Counted from the stretch's first letter, positions 32,441-46,416 are shown. The stretch: DNA of 64,000 bases from Halapricum hydrolyticum (GCA_025517565.1 JAOPKD010000003.1:124001-188000), one strand, 5' to 3'. Notes: generated from the sequence alone by a model not told the origin. A program made the numbers and translations.

Positions 32441-33550
32441 GTGACCGAAAAACGAGAATATACCGACGATTACCCCGAGAAGACGCTGTATCTGCCCGGC
32501 CCGACCGAAGTGCGCGAGGACGTCATCGAAGCGATGGCCGAGCCGATGTTCGGCCACCGCATGGACCGGATGACCGACCTCTACACGACGATCGTCGAGG
32601 ACACCAGGGAGTTCCTCGATACCGACCAGGACGTGATCGTGCTCACGGCCTCCGGCACGGAGTTCTGGGAGGCAACGACGCTGAATCTCGTCGAGGACCG
32701 CATGCTCGTCCCGACGTCCGGCGCGTTCAGCGAGCGCCAGGCCAACGTCGCCGAGCGCCTGGGCAAAGACGTTGATCGAATCGAGTACGAGTGGGGCAAC
32801 GCGGTCAAACCCGAGGACGTCAGGGCCGCACTCGAAGAGAGCGACGACGGCTACGACGCCGTCGGCATGGTGATGAACGAGACCTCGACCGGCGTGCGCA
32901 ACCCTGTCGAGGAGGTCGGCGACCTGCTGGGCGAGTACCCCGACACGTACTTCGTCGTCGACGCGATCTCCTGTCTGGGCGGCGATTACGTCGTCCCTGA
33001 GGAACATAACATCGACGCGCTGTTCACCTCCTCCCAGAAGGCCTTCGCCATGCCGCCGGGACTCGCGATCACGACCGTCAGCGAGGACGCCTACGAGCGC
33101 GAGCGCGAGAAGGATTCGGCGTCGTGGTACGGCGGCTTCCAGCGATGTCTCGACTACTACGATCGCAAGGGCCAGACCCACTCGACGCCCGCCATTCCGC
33201 TCATGCTGGCCTACCGCAAGCAGATGAAACACATGCTCGATGAAGGCCACAAGGCTCGCGACCAGCGCCATCAAGAGATGGCCGAGTACACCCGCGAGTG
33301 GGCCCGCGAGCACTTCGGCCTCTACGCCGAGGAGGGATATCGCTCTCAGACGGTCACGGCCGTCGAGAACACCCAGGGGATCGACGTCGCCGCAACCATC
33401 GAGGCAGTCTCCGAAAAGTACGACCTGGTCTTCTCGAACGGCTACGGGTCGATCGGCGAGGAGACGTTCCGCATCGGTCACATGGGCGAACACACCGTCG
33501 AGAGCGTCAAGGAACTGACCGACGCCATCGAGGACGTCGCCGGACTGTAG
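32441..33550 (+). CDS. Class V aminotransferase, alanine-glyoxylate type
   Basis: About 369 residues from GTG 32441; an in-frame ATG at 32414 would add nine residues that do not match the family. LYLPGPTEVREDVIEAM opens the protein, with TASGTEFWEATTLNL, VVDAISCLGGDYV and the PLP-binding lysine in SSQKAFAMPPG. These enzymes move amino groups from alanine or serine to glyoxylate or pyruvate. Intact and alone. Confidence 0.88.
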   Translation: MTEKREYTDDYPEKTLYLPGPTEVREDVIEAMAEPMFGHRMDRMTDLYTTIVEDTREFLDTDQDVIVLTASGTEFWEATTLNLVEDRMLVPTSGAFSERQANVAERLGKDVDRIEYEWGNAVKPEDVRAALEESDDGYDAVGMVMNETSTGVRNPVEEVGDLLGEYPDTYFVVDAISCLGGDYVVPEEHNIDALFTSSQKAFAMPPGLAITTVSEDAYEREREKDSASWYGGFQRCLDYYDRKGQTHSTPAIPLMLAYRKQMKHMLDEGHKARDQRHQEMAEYTREWAREHFGLYAEEGYRSQTVTAVENTQGIDVAATIEAVSEKYDLVFSNGYGSIGEETFRIGHMGEHTVESVKELTDAIEDVAGL

Positions 33551-33612
33551 GCCGACAGACGGACTTCCTATCTAATTTCATATACGAAGAATACGGAAAT
33601 AGGGGCGCACGG

Positions 33613-36860
<3,248 letters not shown>

Positions 36861-36861
<1 letters not shown>

Positions 36862-37766
36862 CAGTTCTCACCTCCCGTGTAGGAGACGAACAGATCTTCG
36901 AGGGACGTCTCGCTCGTTTCGACGTTCTCGACAGTCCCGGCCTCGTAGCAGTCGGCGACGATCGCGCCCTTGGCGGCGTTCTCACAGCCGACGGCGAGCG
37001 TCGTCCCTTCGACGGCGACGCTAGTGACGCCGCCGCGCTGCTCTATTGTCTCGACCAGTCCGTCGGGGATCGACGACATCGTCACGTGAAGCTGGCCGGT
37101 CGCGCCGGCGGCCTCACGCAGCCCGTCGATCGTGTCGACGGCGACCAGTTCGCCCTGGTTGAGGATACCGACCCGGTCACAGACGGCCTCGACCTGTTCG
37201 AGGATGTGACTGGAGAAAAACACCGTCGTCCCGCGGTCGGCCTCGGCCTGAACGATCTGTCGCATCCGTCGTGCGCCGTTGGGATCGAGCCCGGTCGTCG
37301 GTTCGTCGAGGATCAACAGGTCGGGGTCACCGGCCAGCGCCATCCCGAGCATGAGTCGCTGTTTCATCCCCTTCGAGTAGTCTTCGACCCGCCGATCACC
37401 GGCTTCGGCGATCCCGACGCGGTCGAGAATCGCTTGCGGGTCGCCTTCGGCACGCTTCGCCTGGAGCGCGAATTCGAGGTGCGTGCGGCCGGTCATCCGG
37501 CCGAGCGCGCCGTAGCCTTCGGGGAGAACACCCGTCCGCTCCCGAACGGGCACGGACGCGGCCTGTGTATCGTGGCCGAACACCTGTGCAGATCCCACTG
37601 TAGGCCGGACGTGATCCAGCAGAATGTCGATGGTCGTGGACTTGCCCGCGCCGTTTGGCCCGAGAAAGCCGAACACTTCGCCTTCTTCGACCGTGAGGTC
37701 GAGATTCTGGAGGGCTGTGACGTCACCGAACCGTTTGGAGACGCCACTGATTTCGATCGCGGCCAT
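36861..37766 (-). CDS. ABC transporter ATPase, ABC-2 partner
   Basis: 301 residues. Walker A GPNGAGKST, signature YSKGMKQRL, Walker B LLILDEPTTGLDPNG and switch His in FFSSHILEQVE are complete. Drives the permease in the next gene. This unit is a tandem paralogue of the pair at 37804-39548. In this family such modules serve export or copper/drug efflux; the cargo is not readable. Confidence 0.92.
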
Positions 37767-37803
37767 GCCGCCGCCTTCTGAGGGACGAGTGAAGTAAATT
37801 TCC

Positions 37804-38640
37804 CTATAGGTCTGCGTTCGAGAACCGCCAGTAGCCGAGTGCGACTGGAACGACGAACCACAGCAAGAGGATCAACGCCGCGAGCACGGGTGTCGCGTAT
37901 ACGGCGTCGACGTTGTTGGCTCTGACAGTCGCCGCCGGCCATTCCGTCGTTGCCGCGAGGGTAGCACTAAGCACTTCGTTGAACGCGCCGTTCGGCGTCA
38001 GGCTCTGATAGATGTACAGCCAGTCGGCGTCCCCGCTCAGATCCAGGACGATCGTGAGGACGGCGGCGATCGCACCCCAGAAGAACTGAACGACGATCAA
38101 CACGATCGCGCCGGCAACCGCCAGCGACGACGAACGCGTCACTGCCGACAGTCCCACGAAGATACTCACGTAGAGCACGATGTACACGAGGATCGCCACG
38201 AGGAACTCCACCGAGAGCACGATCGGAACGGTTCCGAGCAGGGCCCCGCCGACGCCGAGACCGATCACCAGCGACGCGATCGCGGGGACCGCGAGCACGG
38301 CTGACCGACCGACGATCTTGCCCGTGATGACCTCGAGCCGGGTGTGAGGCAGCGACAGCAAGAGCTTCAGACTGCCCTGCTCCCACTCGCCGACGATCGA
38401 CTTGTGACAGATGATTGCACTGACGAACATGATGAAGATTGTGATCGGGCTCTGCACGAACGAGACCAGCCCGACCCCCAGTTGGTTGCCCGGAACACTC
38501 TCGATAAATTGATCGGAGTAATATCCGAACGCCGCTCCGAGACCGACCGAGAGCAACCCGAAGACGATCGCCAGCGCCCAGAACATCCGCGATCGGATCG
38601 CGTCCCGGAAGTCCTTGCGCGCGACGGCTACCCAGCTCAT
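37804..38640 (-). CDS. ABC-2 type transporter permease, paralogue
   Basis: 278 residues with six membrane segments, beginning VAVARKDFRDAIRSRMFWA, closely related to the permease at 36022. SLPHTRLEVITGKIVGRSA occupies the same place. Overlaps its ATPase gene by 4 nt. The two exporter pairs are separated by 37 nt and may be co-transcribed. Confidence 0.85.
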   Translation of the reverse strand: MSWVAVARKDFRDAIRSRMFWALAIVFGLLSVGLGAAFGYYSDQFIESVPGNQLGVGLVSFVQSPITIFIMFVSAIICHKSIVGEWEQGSLKLLLSLPHTRLEVITGKIVGRSAVLAVPAIASLVIGLGVGGALLGTVPIVLSVEFLVAILVYIVLYVSIFVGLSAVTRSSSLAVAGAIVLIVVQFFWGAIAAVLTIVLDLSGDADWLYIYQSLTPNGAFNEVLSATLAATTEWPAATVRANNVDAVYATPVLAALILLLWFVVPVALGYWRFSNADL

Positions 38641-39548
38641 TGTCCACCTCCCGTGTACGCCATGAACAGCTCTTCGAGCGAGGCTTCCTCCGTCTCGAAG
38701 TCCGAGACGCTCGCGCCGTGGTCTTCGAGCGTCGTCACGACGTCCATCTTCGCGCCGTCGTCGACCGAAGCCGTCAGGACGCCATCGCTGAACGTCACGC
38801 TCGAAACGCCCGACAGCGACTGAACCGCGTCGATCGCCCCGTCGGTGACGCCGTCAGCGACGACTCTGAGCGTCGCCTGTGTCCCCGCCGCGTCGCGCAG
38901 GCCGTCGACCGTGTCGACAGCGACCAGTTCGCCGTCGCGGAGGATACCGACCCGGTCACACACCGCCTCGACCTGGCTAAGGATGTGACTGGAGAAAAAT
39001 ACCGTCGTCCCGTTGGACGCTTCCTCCTTGACGATCTGTCGCACGTCCTGCACGCCCGAGGGATCCAGCCCCGTCGATGGCTCGTCGAGGATCAGCAGGT
39101 CGGGGTCGCCGACCAGCGCCATCCCGAGCGTGAGTCGCTGTTTCATCCCCTTCGAGAAATCGCCCGCTTTCCGATCGATCGCATCTGCCAGTCCGACGCG
39201 CTCGAGGACTGCTTCGGGGTCGTCGTTCGTCTCCTTGGACTCGATGACGAACTCGAGGTGATGGCGGGCCGTTAGCCGGTCGTACACCTTGTATCCTTCA
39301 GGGAGCACCCCGGTGCGGCGGCGCACTTCCTGCGAATCGTGCTGTGCATCCAGACCGAGCACGCGGGCCGTGCCCGACGTCGGGCGGACAAAATCCAGGA
39401 GGATGTTGATCGTCGTCGACTTCCCCGCGCCGTTCGGCCCGAGAAAGCCAAACACTTCCCCCTCGTTCACCCTGAGATCGACTCCACGGAGGGCTGTCAC
39501 GGACTCACCGAACCGCTTGGTGAGACCGTTCAGTTCGATAGCGGCCAT
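38637..39548 (-). CDS. ABC transporter ATPase, paralogue
   Basis: 303 residues from ATG 39548; a start at 39572 is possible but adds eight unsupported residues. Walker A GPNGAGKST, signature FSKGMKQRL and Walker B LLILDEPSTGLDPSG are present. A short AT-rich stretch (aatatataaaa, near 39571) in front is a likely promoter of the four-gene operon. Confidence 0.92.
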   Translation of the reverse strand: MAAIELNGLTKRFGESVTALRGVDLRVNEGEVFGFLGPNGAGKSTTINILLDFVRPTSGTARVLGLDAQHDSQEVRRRTGVLPEGYKVYDRLTARHHLEFVIESKETNDDPEAVLERVGLADAIDRKAGDFSKGMKQRLTLGMALVGDPDLLILDEPSTGLDPSGVQDVRQIVKEEASNGTTVFFSSHILSQVEAVCDRVGILRDGELVAVDTVDGLRDAAGTQATLRVVADGVTDGAIDAVQSLSGVSSVTFSDGVLTASVDDGAKMDVVTTLEDHGASVSDFETEEASLEELFMAYTGGGQ

Positions 39549-39723
39549 ATCCAGATTATCCCCCTCGTGCAATATATAAAAAAGATGGGATATCGGATCA
39601 GGTTGACGCAGTCCCGGTGGATGTCCGAGCGAGTTTCACAGCGTCGGCCAGCGTGGCGTCGTCGCACGGTCGTCTCTCTCGGTTTTGCAACATGTTTTTG
39701 AAAGTTGCGTCCGGAGGAGAGGT

Positions 39724-40434
39724 ATGGAAACGGAGAGCAGGAACTCGGCGGTGTCGCTGGACGGCGTCGTCAAGACGTATCGTCTCGGCGAACCAGTCCA
39801 CGCGCTGGACGGGGTGTCCCTGGAGGTACCGCGTGGCTCGTACACGGCCGTCATGGGGCCGAGCGGGTCGGGGAAGTCGACGCTGATGAACCTGATCGGG
39901 TGTCTGGACACCCCGACAGAAGGTGAGATTTTTCTCGACGGGCAGGACGTGACGCGGGTGAGCGACCGCGAGCGGACGCGGATCCGCGGCGAGGACGTCG
40001 GCTTCGTCTTCCAGACGTTCAATCTCATGCCGCGGCTGACCGCCCGCGAGAACGTCGCCCTGCCGATGGTGTTTCGCGGGATCGGCCGCGCCGAACGTCG
40101 GGAACGAGCAGCCGAAGTACTCGACTCGGTCGGGCTGGGTGATCGGCTCGAACACCGACCCAACGAACTCTCCGGCGGCCAGCGCCAGCGGGTCGCCATC
40201 GCCCGTGCGCTGGTCAACGACCCTGCGCTGCTGCTGGCCGACGAACCGACCGGGAACCTCGACACCGAGACCGGCGAACAGATTATGGACCTGTTCGAGG
40301 AACTCTACGAACGGGGGAACACCATTCTGATGGTCACCCACGAGCGGTCGATCGCCGAACACGCCGAGCGGATCGTTCACCTGCTGGACGGGGAGATCGA
40401 GCGGATCGAACAGCTCTCGGGGGTCGGCCGATGA
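39724..40434 (+). CDS. ABC transporter ATPase, MacB/LolD type
   Basis: 236 residues from ATG 39724, preceded by a Shine-Dalgarno-like ggaggag. Walker [11 protein letters not shown]-loop [18 protein letters not shown], signature LSGGQRQRV, Walker [12 protein letters not shown]. The MacB/LolD sub-family works with FtsX-type permeases in mechanotransmission or efflux; the next gene is that partner, overlapping by 4 nt. Confidence 0.92.
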   Translation: METESRNSAVSLDGVVKTYRLGEPVHALDGVSLEVPRGSYTAVMGPSGSGKSTLMNLIGCLDTPTEGEIFLDGQDVTRVSDRERTRIRGEDVGFVFQTFNLMPRLTARENVALPMVFRGIGRAERRERAAEVLDSVGLGDRLEHRPNELSGGQRQRVAIARALVNDPALLLADEPTGNLDTETGEQIMDLFEELYERGNTILMVTHERSIAEHAERIVHLLDGEIERIEQLSGVGR

Positions 40435-41693
40435 AACTACTGGAGAGTCTGCGGATCTCCTGGCGGGCGATCCGCGGTCACAAGCTCCGGTCGACGCTGA
40501 CGACGCTGGGCGTGATCATCGGCATCGCCGCCGTCATCACGTTCGTCACGCTCGGGGCCGGCCTGCAGGAGGGGATCGTCGGCGACATCAGCCCGGACGA
40601 CCAGCGCAACGTCTACGTCTGGGCGGCCCCGCCGGAGAACAGCGGACAGGGGCCGCTCGCCGGCGCACAGCCGGTGTTCACCCAGCGCGACGCAAACCAG
40701 GCCGCGAATCTCTCGGGGGTGGAAGACGCCTACGTGTACACGCCGGTCCCGGGCCAGTCAGTCACGTACGGCAACGAGACGGTCGCCAGACAGAGCGGCT
40801 TCATCGCGACCGGGGCCGGCTATCTCGATGACGACGAGATCGCTGACGGGAGACGATTCACTGGCGGCACGGTCGATCCCGAAAACGGCACACTCGAGGT
40901 CGTTCTCAACCCGGCGATGGCCGGACTGTTCGAGCAAAACGTCTCTGTCGGCGACACGCTGACGCTCGGCGTCTTCCAGGGCCTGCAGGTCGAGGTGACC
41001 GTCGTCGGCATCCTCGAGGACTCCGAGAGTCGAAGCGCGTTCGAAGGGTTCGGCCCGTCACCGAGGCTGTATATCCCGGCCGATTTCCAGCTGATCGGTG
41101 GCGTCGGCGAGCAGCCGCGATACATTGCGATGGTCGCGGAGGCCCCGACCAGAAGCGACGCCGATATCGACCAGGTCAAACAGGTGACCGAGCAGTACCT
41201 CACTGGTCCCGACTCCGACGCTGGCGAGCGGGCGGCGAGCCAGGACCTGGCGTTCGAACTCCAGACGAGCACGGAACTGATCGGCCAGCTAGAGGACGTG
41301 CTGAACCTCCTGCAGAACTTCGTCGTCGGGATCGCGGGCATCTCGCTTTTGGTCGGCTCGATCGGCATCGCCAACATAATGCTCGTCTCAGTCACCGAGC
41401 GAACTCGCGAGATCGGGATCATGAAGGCCGTCGGGGCACAGCGCCGGGACATCCTGGGGCTGTTCATCGTCGAGGCCGTCATCCTCGGCGTGCTCGGCGC
41501 AATCATGGGGACCGCGCTGGGACTGCTCGCGGGGTACGCCGTCTCCGGATACATCGGGATCCCCTGGGTGTTCCCTGCCCGCTGGACGGCCGTCGCGATC
41601 GTCGTCGGCATCGCTGTCGGCGTGCTCGCCGGCCTGTACCCGGCCTGGAACGCCTCCCGGACCGATCCGATCGACGCGCTGCGGTATGAGTGA
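40431..41693 (+). CDS. FtsX/MacB-type ABC permease
   Basis: 420 residues with the MacB layout: one membrane segment at residues 20-45 ([20 protein letters not shown]), a large extracellular MacB_PCD domain with sequons such as YGNETV, then three segments from about 295 ([20 protein letters not shown]). Partner of the ATPase upstream. Likely exports a surface-associated compound or acts in the envelope. Confidence 0.9.
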   Translation: MKLLESLRISWRAIRGHKLRSTLTTLGVIIGIAAVITFVTLGAGLQEGIVGDISPDDQRNVYVWAAPPENSGQGPLAGAQPVFTQRDANQAANLSGVEDAYVYTPVPGQSVTYGNETVARQSGFIATGAGYLDDDEIADGRRFTGGTVDPENGTLEVVLNPAMAGLFEQNVSVGDTLTLGVFQGLQVEVTVVGILEDSESRSAFEGFGPSPRLYIPADFQLIGGVGEQPRYIAMVAEAPTRSDADIDQVKQVTEQYLTGPDSDAGERAASQDLAFELQTSTELIGQLEDVLNLLQNFVVGIAGISLLVGSIGIANIMLVSVTERTREIGIMKAVGAQRRDILGLFIVEAVILGVLGAIMGTALGLLAGYAVSGYIGIPWVFPARWTAVAIVVGIAVGVLAGLYPAWNASRTDPIDALRYE

Positions 41694-41719
41694 TCGGCCA
41701 GGGGCCGATCAGTTGCCGA

Positions 41720-42160
41720 TCAGGAGACGCCGCCGCTACTTTCGAAGCGTTGTCCGAGAGGGACGAATTCGATCCGGCTGGATAGCAGATACCACGGCAA
41801 TACGAGCGCCGCGCCGAGCGCGTTGGCGTAAGCGTCGAGCACCGAGACGTACCGGCCCGGCGCGATCGACTGGCCGAACTCGATGCCGACACCGTACAGT
41901 ACGGTCGCGACGACGACCAGCGCGGCCAGCGAGCGGGCGCGTCGCTCCCAGTCAGCCGTCGCGTAGGCCAGCGCGTACGCGAACGCGCCGTACGCGAGGA
42001 AGTGACGCCACTTGTCCAGCGGGATCAAAGTGAACCGGACCCGGTCGAGCACTGTCTCCGGCGGAACCGCGAGGATCGACCCGTAGAAGATGACGCCGGC
42101 CACAGCGAGGACGGCCAGCCACCTGACCGGCGCCGGCAACAGCGGAACGCGAACCGACAT
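41720..42160 (-). CDS. VanZ-like membrane protein
   Basis: 146 residues with four hydrophobic segments and the VanZ motif DKWRHFLAYGAFAYALA, then GVGIEFGQSIAPGRYVSVLDAYANALGA. The family's function is poorly known in archaea. Divergent from glmM. Confidence 0.8.
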   Translation of the reverse strand: MSVRVPLLPAPVRWLAVLAVAGVIFYGSILAVPPETVLDRVRFTLIPLDKWRHFLAYGAFAYALAYATADWERRARSLAALVVVATVLYGVGIEFGQSIAPGRYVSVLDAYANALGAALVLPWYLLSSRIEFVPLGQRFESSGGVS

Positions 42161-42259
42161 GTCTATCGAAGAACGGGCCGGCGGGAAATGTCGTCCGGTT
42201 TCGGGCCGTCGCGCGCGTCGAAAAGCAGTTTTTTCTCCCTGGCTCGCCCCTCACCAGAT

Positions 42260-43582
42260 ATGTTCGGAACGAGCGGCGTCCGCGGCCCGGTCGGCGAGAC
42301 GGTCACCGCGGAACTGGCGCTTTCAGTCGGTCGGGCCCTGGCGCTCGACTGCGATCGAGTGGTCGTCGGTCGTGATCCGCGCGAAAGCGGCGAGTTGCTG
42401 ACCGACGCGCTCGCCGCGGGGCTGCGGGAGTCGGGAACGGACGTACTCGATATCGGCGTCGCCGCGACGCCGACGATCGCCCGCGCGGTCGGCTGGCTTT
42501 CCGCCGACGCCGGCGTCGCGATCACGGCCAGCCACAACCCTGCCCCGGACAACGGGATCAAGCTCTGGCAACCCTCCGGCCAGGCGTTCGACGACGCCAT
42601 GCAGAACCGGATCGCCGATCACGTCGAGGCCAGCGACACTGACCTGCACCCGTGGAACGAACTCGGAACTCGAAAGGCCGTCGACGCCCGGCAGCGTCAC
42701 GTCGAAGCGATCACCGCAACCGTCGAGATCGACGATCCGCCGTCGGTCGTCGTGGACCTGGGTAACGGCGCCGGAGCGGTCAGCGTCGAGGTACTGCAGG
42801 CCCTGGGCTGCTCGGTCGAGACGCTCAACGCCCAGCCCGACGGGTCGTTTCCGGGGCGCCCGAGCGAGCCGACCGCCGAGCACTGCGAGTCGCTGGCGGA
42901 CCTCGTCGGCGCGAGCGACGCTGACCTGGGAATCGCGCACGACGGCGACGCTGACCGCATGCGAGCGGTGACCGGCCAGGGCGAGTTTATCTCCGGGGAT
43001 GTGCTCCTGGCGATGCTCGCTCGCGAGGCGGCCGATCCGGGCCAGCGCGTCGCCGTCCCCGTGGACACGAGCATGGCCGTCGACGACCATTTGGCCGAGA
43101 TCGACGTCGAGGTCGCGCGAACGAAAGTCGGGGACGTCTACGTCGCCGAGCGCGTCACCGAACCGGACGTGGTCTTCGGCGGCGAGCCCTCTGGCGCGTG
43201 GATCTGGCCCAACGCGACGCTGTGCCCCGACGGGCCGCTGGCGGCCGCGAAACTCGCTGCACTGGCCGCCGAGCGACCGCTCGAAGCACGGCTCGACGAT
43301 ATCGACACCTATCCGATCCGACGCGAGAACGTCGAGACCACCGAGAAGACTGCAGTGATGGAGCGCGTCGCCGCGGACGTCACCGGCGCCTACGACGACG
43401 TGACGACGTTGGACGGCGTGCGGGTCGGATTCGAGGACGGCTGGTTCCTGATCCGGGCGAGCGGCACCCAGCCGCTCGTTCGCGTGACTGCGGAGGCACG
43501 TGACAGCAAGCAGGCACAGACGTATCTCGCGGCTGCGATCTCGCTGGTCGAGGATGCCAGAGACGCGACGACAGAAGCGTAG
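42260..43582 (+). CDS. glmM: Phosphoglucosamine mutase-type phosphohexomutase
   Basis: 440 residues from ATG 42260 (MFGTSGVRGPVGE is the conserved N-terminus). The phosphoserine loop is TASHNP, Ser91. Metal loop DGDADR, sugar loop GGEPSGAWIW and C-terminal IRASGTQPLVRVTAE are all intact. Converts glucosamine-6-P to glucosamine-1-P, feeding UDP-GlcNAc for surface glycans; other hexose phosphates are possible in archaea. Confidence 0.9.
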   Translation: MFGTSGVRGPVGETVTAELALSVGRALALDCDRVVVGRDPRESGELLTDALAAGLRESGTDVLDIGVAATPTIARAVGWLSADAGVAITASHNPAPDNGIKLWQPSGQAFDDAMQNRIADHVEASDTDLHPWNELGTRKAVDARQRHVEAITATVEIDDPPSVVVDLGNGAGAVSVEVLQALGCSVETLNAQPDGSFPGRPSEPTAEHCESLADLVGASDADLGIAHDGDADRMRAVTGQGEFISGDVLLAMLAREAADPGQRVAVPVDTSMAVDDHLAEIDVEVARTKVGDVYVAERVTEPDVVFGGEPSGAWIWPNATLCPDGPLAAAKLAALAAERPLEARLDDIDTYPIRRENVETTEKTAVMERVAADVTGAYDDVTTLDGVRVGFEDGWFLIRASGTQPLVRVTAEARDSKQAQTYLAAAISLVEDARDATTEA

Positions 43583-43611
43583 GAAAAGGATTCGCAGGCG
43601 ATTTGCGAGCG

Positions 43612-43770
43612 TTACCCGCGACGTGTCGAGCGGGCCTCACGAACGTCAGCACCGTCGCGGATCTTGTCCTCACATTGCGGGCACACTCTCGGATTTTCGA
43701 TCCCGTTCGGCGTGAAAACACGTGCGTAGGCCGCCGTTACAAATGAGCCACAGTTCTGGCATTCCGGCAT
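43612..43770 (-). CDS. Short zinc-ribbon protein (DUF7563-like)
   Basis: 52 residues on the minus strand, MPECQNCGSFVTAAYARVF to DKIRDGADVREARSTRRG. Two CxxC pairs (CQNC, CPQC) form a zinc ribbon, and the C-terminal tail is basic. It matches a small protein family common in haloarchaea, recalled as DUF7563. Role unknown, possibly in nucleic-acid binding. An 82-bp MITE-like element ends 88 nt upstream of its start. Confidence 0.7.
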   Translation of the reverse strand: MPECQNCGSFVTAAYARVFTPNGIENPRVCPQCEDKIRDGADVREARSTRRG

Positions 43771-43858
43771 ACACCCTCTTGTTGGTCTCGTCCACCTTAA
43801 TTATTGGTGATGTGCCACCGCAAGGCACACATTGCCGGTTTATTCTCGATTTCCTCAC

Positions 43859-43940
43859 ATAGTGATTACTGTACGTCTGTTCCGGGTCGACCGCGCGAAT
43901 GAGTGCGGTCGTACCAGTAAATCGTTACAGTAATCACTAT
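43859..43940. mobile_element. 82-bp palindromic MITE-like element, copy 2
   Basis: Same length, same terminal repeats and, in reverse complement, nearly the same sequence as 11373-11454. The loop of the internal hairpin differs while the stem is preserved. It lies between a zinc-ribbon gene and a DUF gene and disrupts neither. Flanking bases resemble those of copy 1 (cac before, cag after), which suggests a short target preference. Confidence 0.75.
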
Positions 43941-43956
43941 CAGACTGCCGGCAGTA

Positions 43957-44535
43957 TCAAAACGACGTGTAAACGGTCCCGTCCTGTGTGAGGTCGATCG
44001 TACCGTCGAACAGGTCGCGATAGCCCGCGAGTACCTCGTCGTCGTGGACGCTCTCGGCGAGGTGGAACAGCCCGACAGCGTCGTGTTCCGCGAGCAGTTC
44101 CAGCAGTGACTCGACAGCTTCGCGAGCGCTGTCCTCGTCGGCGTAGTAGGCCATCTCGGTGACAGAGTCGACCGAAATCCGACGCTTGCCCTCGGTCTCT
44201 TCGAGGAACTGACGCGTCTGATCGACGATCTCGTCGAGATTGTCGGGTGCACTGACGTATCTGACGTGATCGGTCTTGCGACGGGTGTAGCCGCGCTCGA
44301 CGGACAACGTATCGAGAATTGTCGCCTTCGACTCGTCGACGGCGTAGTGTTCGAGCTTCTGCTCGACCTCGCGAGCGCTCGTCCGGGTCGAGATGATCAG
44401 CATGTGGTCGGTGTCGGTACGGAGAAACTCCGTGTCGATCCGGTCGGTTTCGCCGGTGCTCGGGTGCACGAGCAGGATACCTGTGCCGCCCGGAACTGTC
44501 TCCGGCGCGTTCTCGATCGCCAGCGTGTACTCCAT
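43957..44535 (-). CDS. RecA/KaiC-superfamily-like haloarchaeal protein (DUF7090-like)
   Basis: 192 residues from ATG 44535 (MEYTLAIENAPETVPGGTGI). It looks like a reduced RecA/KaiC-fold protein without a Walker A: HPSTGETDRIDTEFL, HMLIISTRTSAREVEQKL and RRISVDSVTEMAYY. No enzymatic motif is visible. Function unknown; the family is confined to haloarchaea as far as I recall. Confidence 0.6.
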   Translation of the reverse strand: MEYTLAIENAPETVPGGTGILLVHPSTGETDRIDTEFLRTDTDHMLIISTRTSAREVEQKLEHYAVDESKATILDTLSVERGYTRRKTDHVRYVSAPDNLDEIVDQTRQFLEETEGKRRISVDSVTEMAYYADEDSAREAVESLLELLAEHDAVGLFHLAESVHDDEVLAGYRDLFDGTIDLTQDGTVYTSF

Positions 44536-44596
44536 GTGGCTGTGAAAGCGGTGCAAGCAGCCTTAATGCTGTCGGGAGGAATCGAAGCAGACGGAA

Positions 44597-45559
44597 CTAG
44601 TCGGCCGACTCTTCAGCGCGTTCGCGGATGAGATCACGAAGCTCGTCGGCGTCGTTGATCTCCTCCATCTCGGATTCTTCGATGAGCGCCGTCCCGTCGA
44701 CTGCCTCACGGGTTGCACGTTCGACGACGTACACCGAAGTCGTCCGGGTCACTTCCCCGACAGAAGACATGATCCGGGCGCGTTTCTCCGCGGTTTCGGT
44801 GAACTCCGAGTGGCCGGTCAGCATCTGCTGGCGACGCTGTTCGTTCTCGCTGATCGTCTTGAACGGCGCACGCTCGGTCGGATGCACGTCGAAGCCGACT
44901 CGCGTGAGCACGGTGACGATCGATTCGTCCGCGGGATCGACATCGGGGTCGTCCGGCGTGGGCTCGTTGTCGCGGATGTCTTCGGTACCGTCGAGCACCT
45001 CGACCGGCGAGGTCAGCGGTGCGTCGAACAGTTCCTCGAGCTTGGCGGCCACGTCGACGCTAGCGTCCATACCGTCCTCGTACTTCGAGACGGTCCGGCG
45101 GGAGACACCGAGTTCGCTGGCGAGCTTGCCCAGACTCCACTCGCGCTCCTGTCGGGCGTCTTCGAGGATTTCGCTATCGATATTGACGTACAGTCCGCCA
45201 GGGGCAGCGTAGATCAGCGGCGGCACGTCCTCGACGAACAGGTCCATCGCGGTGTCCGGCGAGAGGACGGGCACGCCGTGACGGAAGTAGACCACGCCGG
45301 GCTTGAGATCCTCGTCGCGGGTGCGCAACCCGATGACGAGCGGCGTCGCCCGGAGGTACTCCCCGAGCCGGCGCATCTCCGCGCCGGTCCGGTTGTCGAA
45401 GGCGTCGATGTTCCCCAAAATCTTTACCAGGACGGTGTCCCGTCCGCGCCGGGCAGCCACGTCAAAACTCTTCGGACGGATCGCACACCGGTCGCTGACG
45501 AGGAACCCCGCATCCTCCAGCATCGCGATCACGTTTTCAACCAGTGCGGATCGGGACAT
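44597..45559 (-). CDS. HTH-type transcriptional regulator (archaeal, MF_00584 type)
   Basis: 320 residues. Starts with a nuclease-like N-terminal domain ([22 protein letters not shown]) and has a Cro/CI-type helix-turn-helix near 130-180 ([21 protein letters not shown]). The C-terminal domain ([20 protein letters not shown]) is conserved in archaea. The family is a set of single-copy regulators with unknown targets. The 296 bp after its start (45560-45855) shows only a possible AT-rich promoter (cattgcatatatgg) and nothing else I recognise. Confidence 0.8.
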   Translation of the reverse strand: MSRSALVENVIAMLEDAGFLVSDRCAIRPKSFDVAARRGRDTVLVKILGNIDAFDNRTGAEMRRLGEYLRATPLVIGLRTRDEDLKPGVVYFRHGVPVLSPDTAMDLFVEDVPPLIYAAPGGLYVNIDSEILEDARQEREWSLGKLASELGVSRRTVSKYEDGMDASVDVAAKLEELFDAPLTSPVEVLDGTEDIRDNEPTPDDPDVDPADESIVTVLTRVGFDVHPTERAPFKTISENEQRRQQMLTGHSEFTETAEKRARIMSSVGEVTRTTSVYVVERATREAVDGTALIEESEMEEINDADELRDLIRERAEESAD

Positions 45560-45855
45560 CGGTTTCTCGAACTAGACGTAAGTAGTTCATTGCATATATG
45601 GTTTGCGGCAGGCGTAGAAGCGGTGTATTGCGGTTTCGCTCGGAAACGCCCCCGTGATTGATATAGAAGTGCTGATCGAGCGAAACATTCCGGATGTCTG
45701 ATTGTCGAATAGGCGACGTCCACCAGTTGCGCTCGCGTTCGCAGAGATACACGTGGACGCCAACAAATGCGCCTCCAGCGGTCACCGGCGAGGTCTGACG
45801 AGTCCGACTCCGCGCGAGAGAAATATTCATAGAGATACAGCGGTCACGATCGGTC

Positions 45856-46302
45856 TCACTCGACGACGAGTAACACACCAAGACCGAGCAGTAGAACGGT
45901 GTACGCGACGGCAGCGGCGAGAGCGTCGCCGGTCGTCGGGTACTCGCTGGCCCGGAAGACGATCGCTTTCCGGACCATCGCGATCACACCGGTGTAGATC
46001 ACCAGGCGGACGATCTCAGCAGTGCCTTGTTTCGTCGTGTAGGCAATCACCGTCTGGTATATCTCGACGATGATGAGCAACAGCAGTCCAGTGTCGATGA
46101 ACCCGATGACGACGAGCGGATCGGTGATCGATCCCGTCAGGACGGCCTCCCCGATCTGGAGTATGAGATCGACGACGCCGATGCCGAACAGGAGCGCGAA
46201 TACCGCGGCTGCGACCAGCTCGACGTAGGTGACGAACTGCTCGGTGACGCGAGCGATCGGACTCTCGGAGGTGGTCCCGGCAGGAGCGTCCGCGTCTACC
46301 AT
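45856..46302 (-). CDS. PsiE-like membrane protein
   Basis: 148 residues with four membrane segments in the pattern of phosphate-starvation-inducible PsiE proteins (VLIGFIDTGLLLLIIVEIYQT as GFIDTGLLLLIIVEIYQT, then VRLVIYTGVIAMVRKAIVF). Function unknown. It has no clear partner. Confidence 0.75.
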   Translation of the reverse strand: MVDADAPAGTTSESPIARVTEQFVTYVELVAAAVFALLFGIGVVDLILQIGEAVLTGSITDPLVVIGFIDTGLLLLIIVEIYQTVIAYTTKQGTAEIVRLVIYTGVIAMVRKAIVFRASEYPTTGDALAAAVAYTVLLLGLGVLLVVE

Positions 46303-46374
46303 TCTCGTCTGGGAACGGATTAGGAATCCACCTGTAAATAGCTGGGGACGACGCGAAGGCCGCTATGGTAAATC

Positions 46375-46397
46375 GCCTCGGGGTCAAGCCCAGAGGC
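46375..46397 (-). ncRNA. Right-end hairpin of the second tnpB element
   Basis: On the minus strand gcctctggg-cttga-ccccgaggc follows the tnpB stop by about 20 nt. It has the location and form of the guide RNA 3' hairpin and element end. The guide would start just beyond the hairpin, below about 46370. Confidence 0.45.
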
Positions 46398-46416
46398 TTT
46401 CGCGTGGACTCCCGTT

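Noticed and set aside
45560..45855. A tRNA or other stable RNA gene in the gap before the PsiE-like gene
   Set aside because: No cloverleaf, no conserved T-loop sequence; only a possible promoter could be seen.
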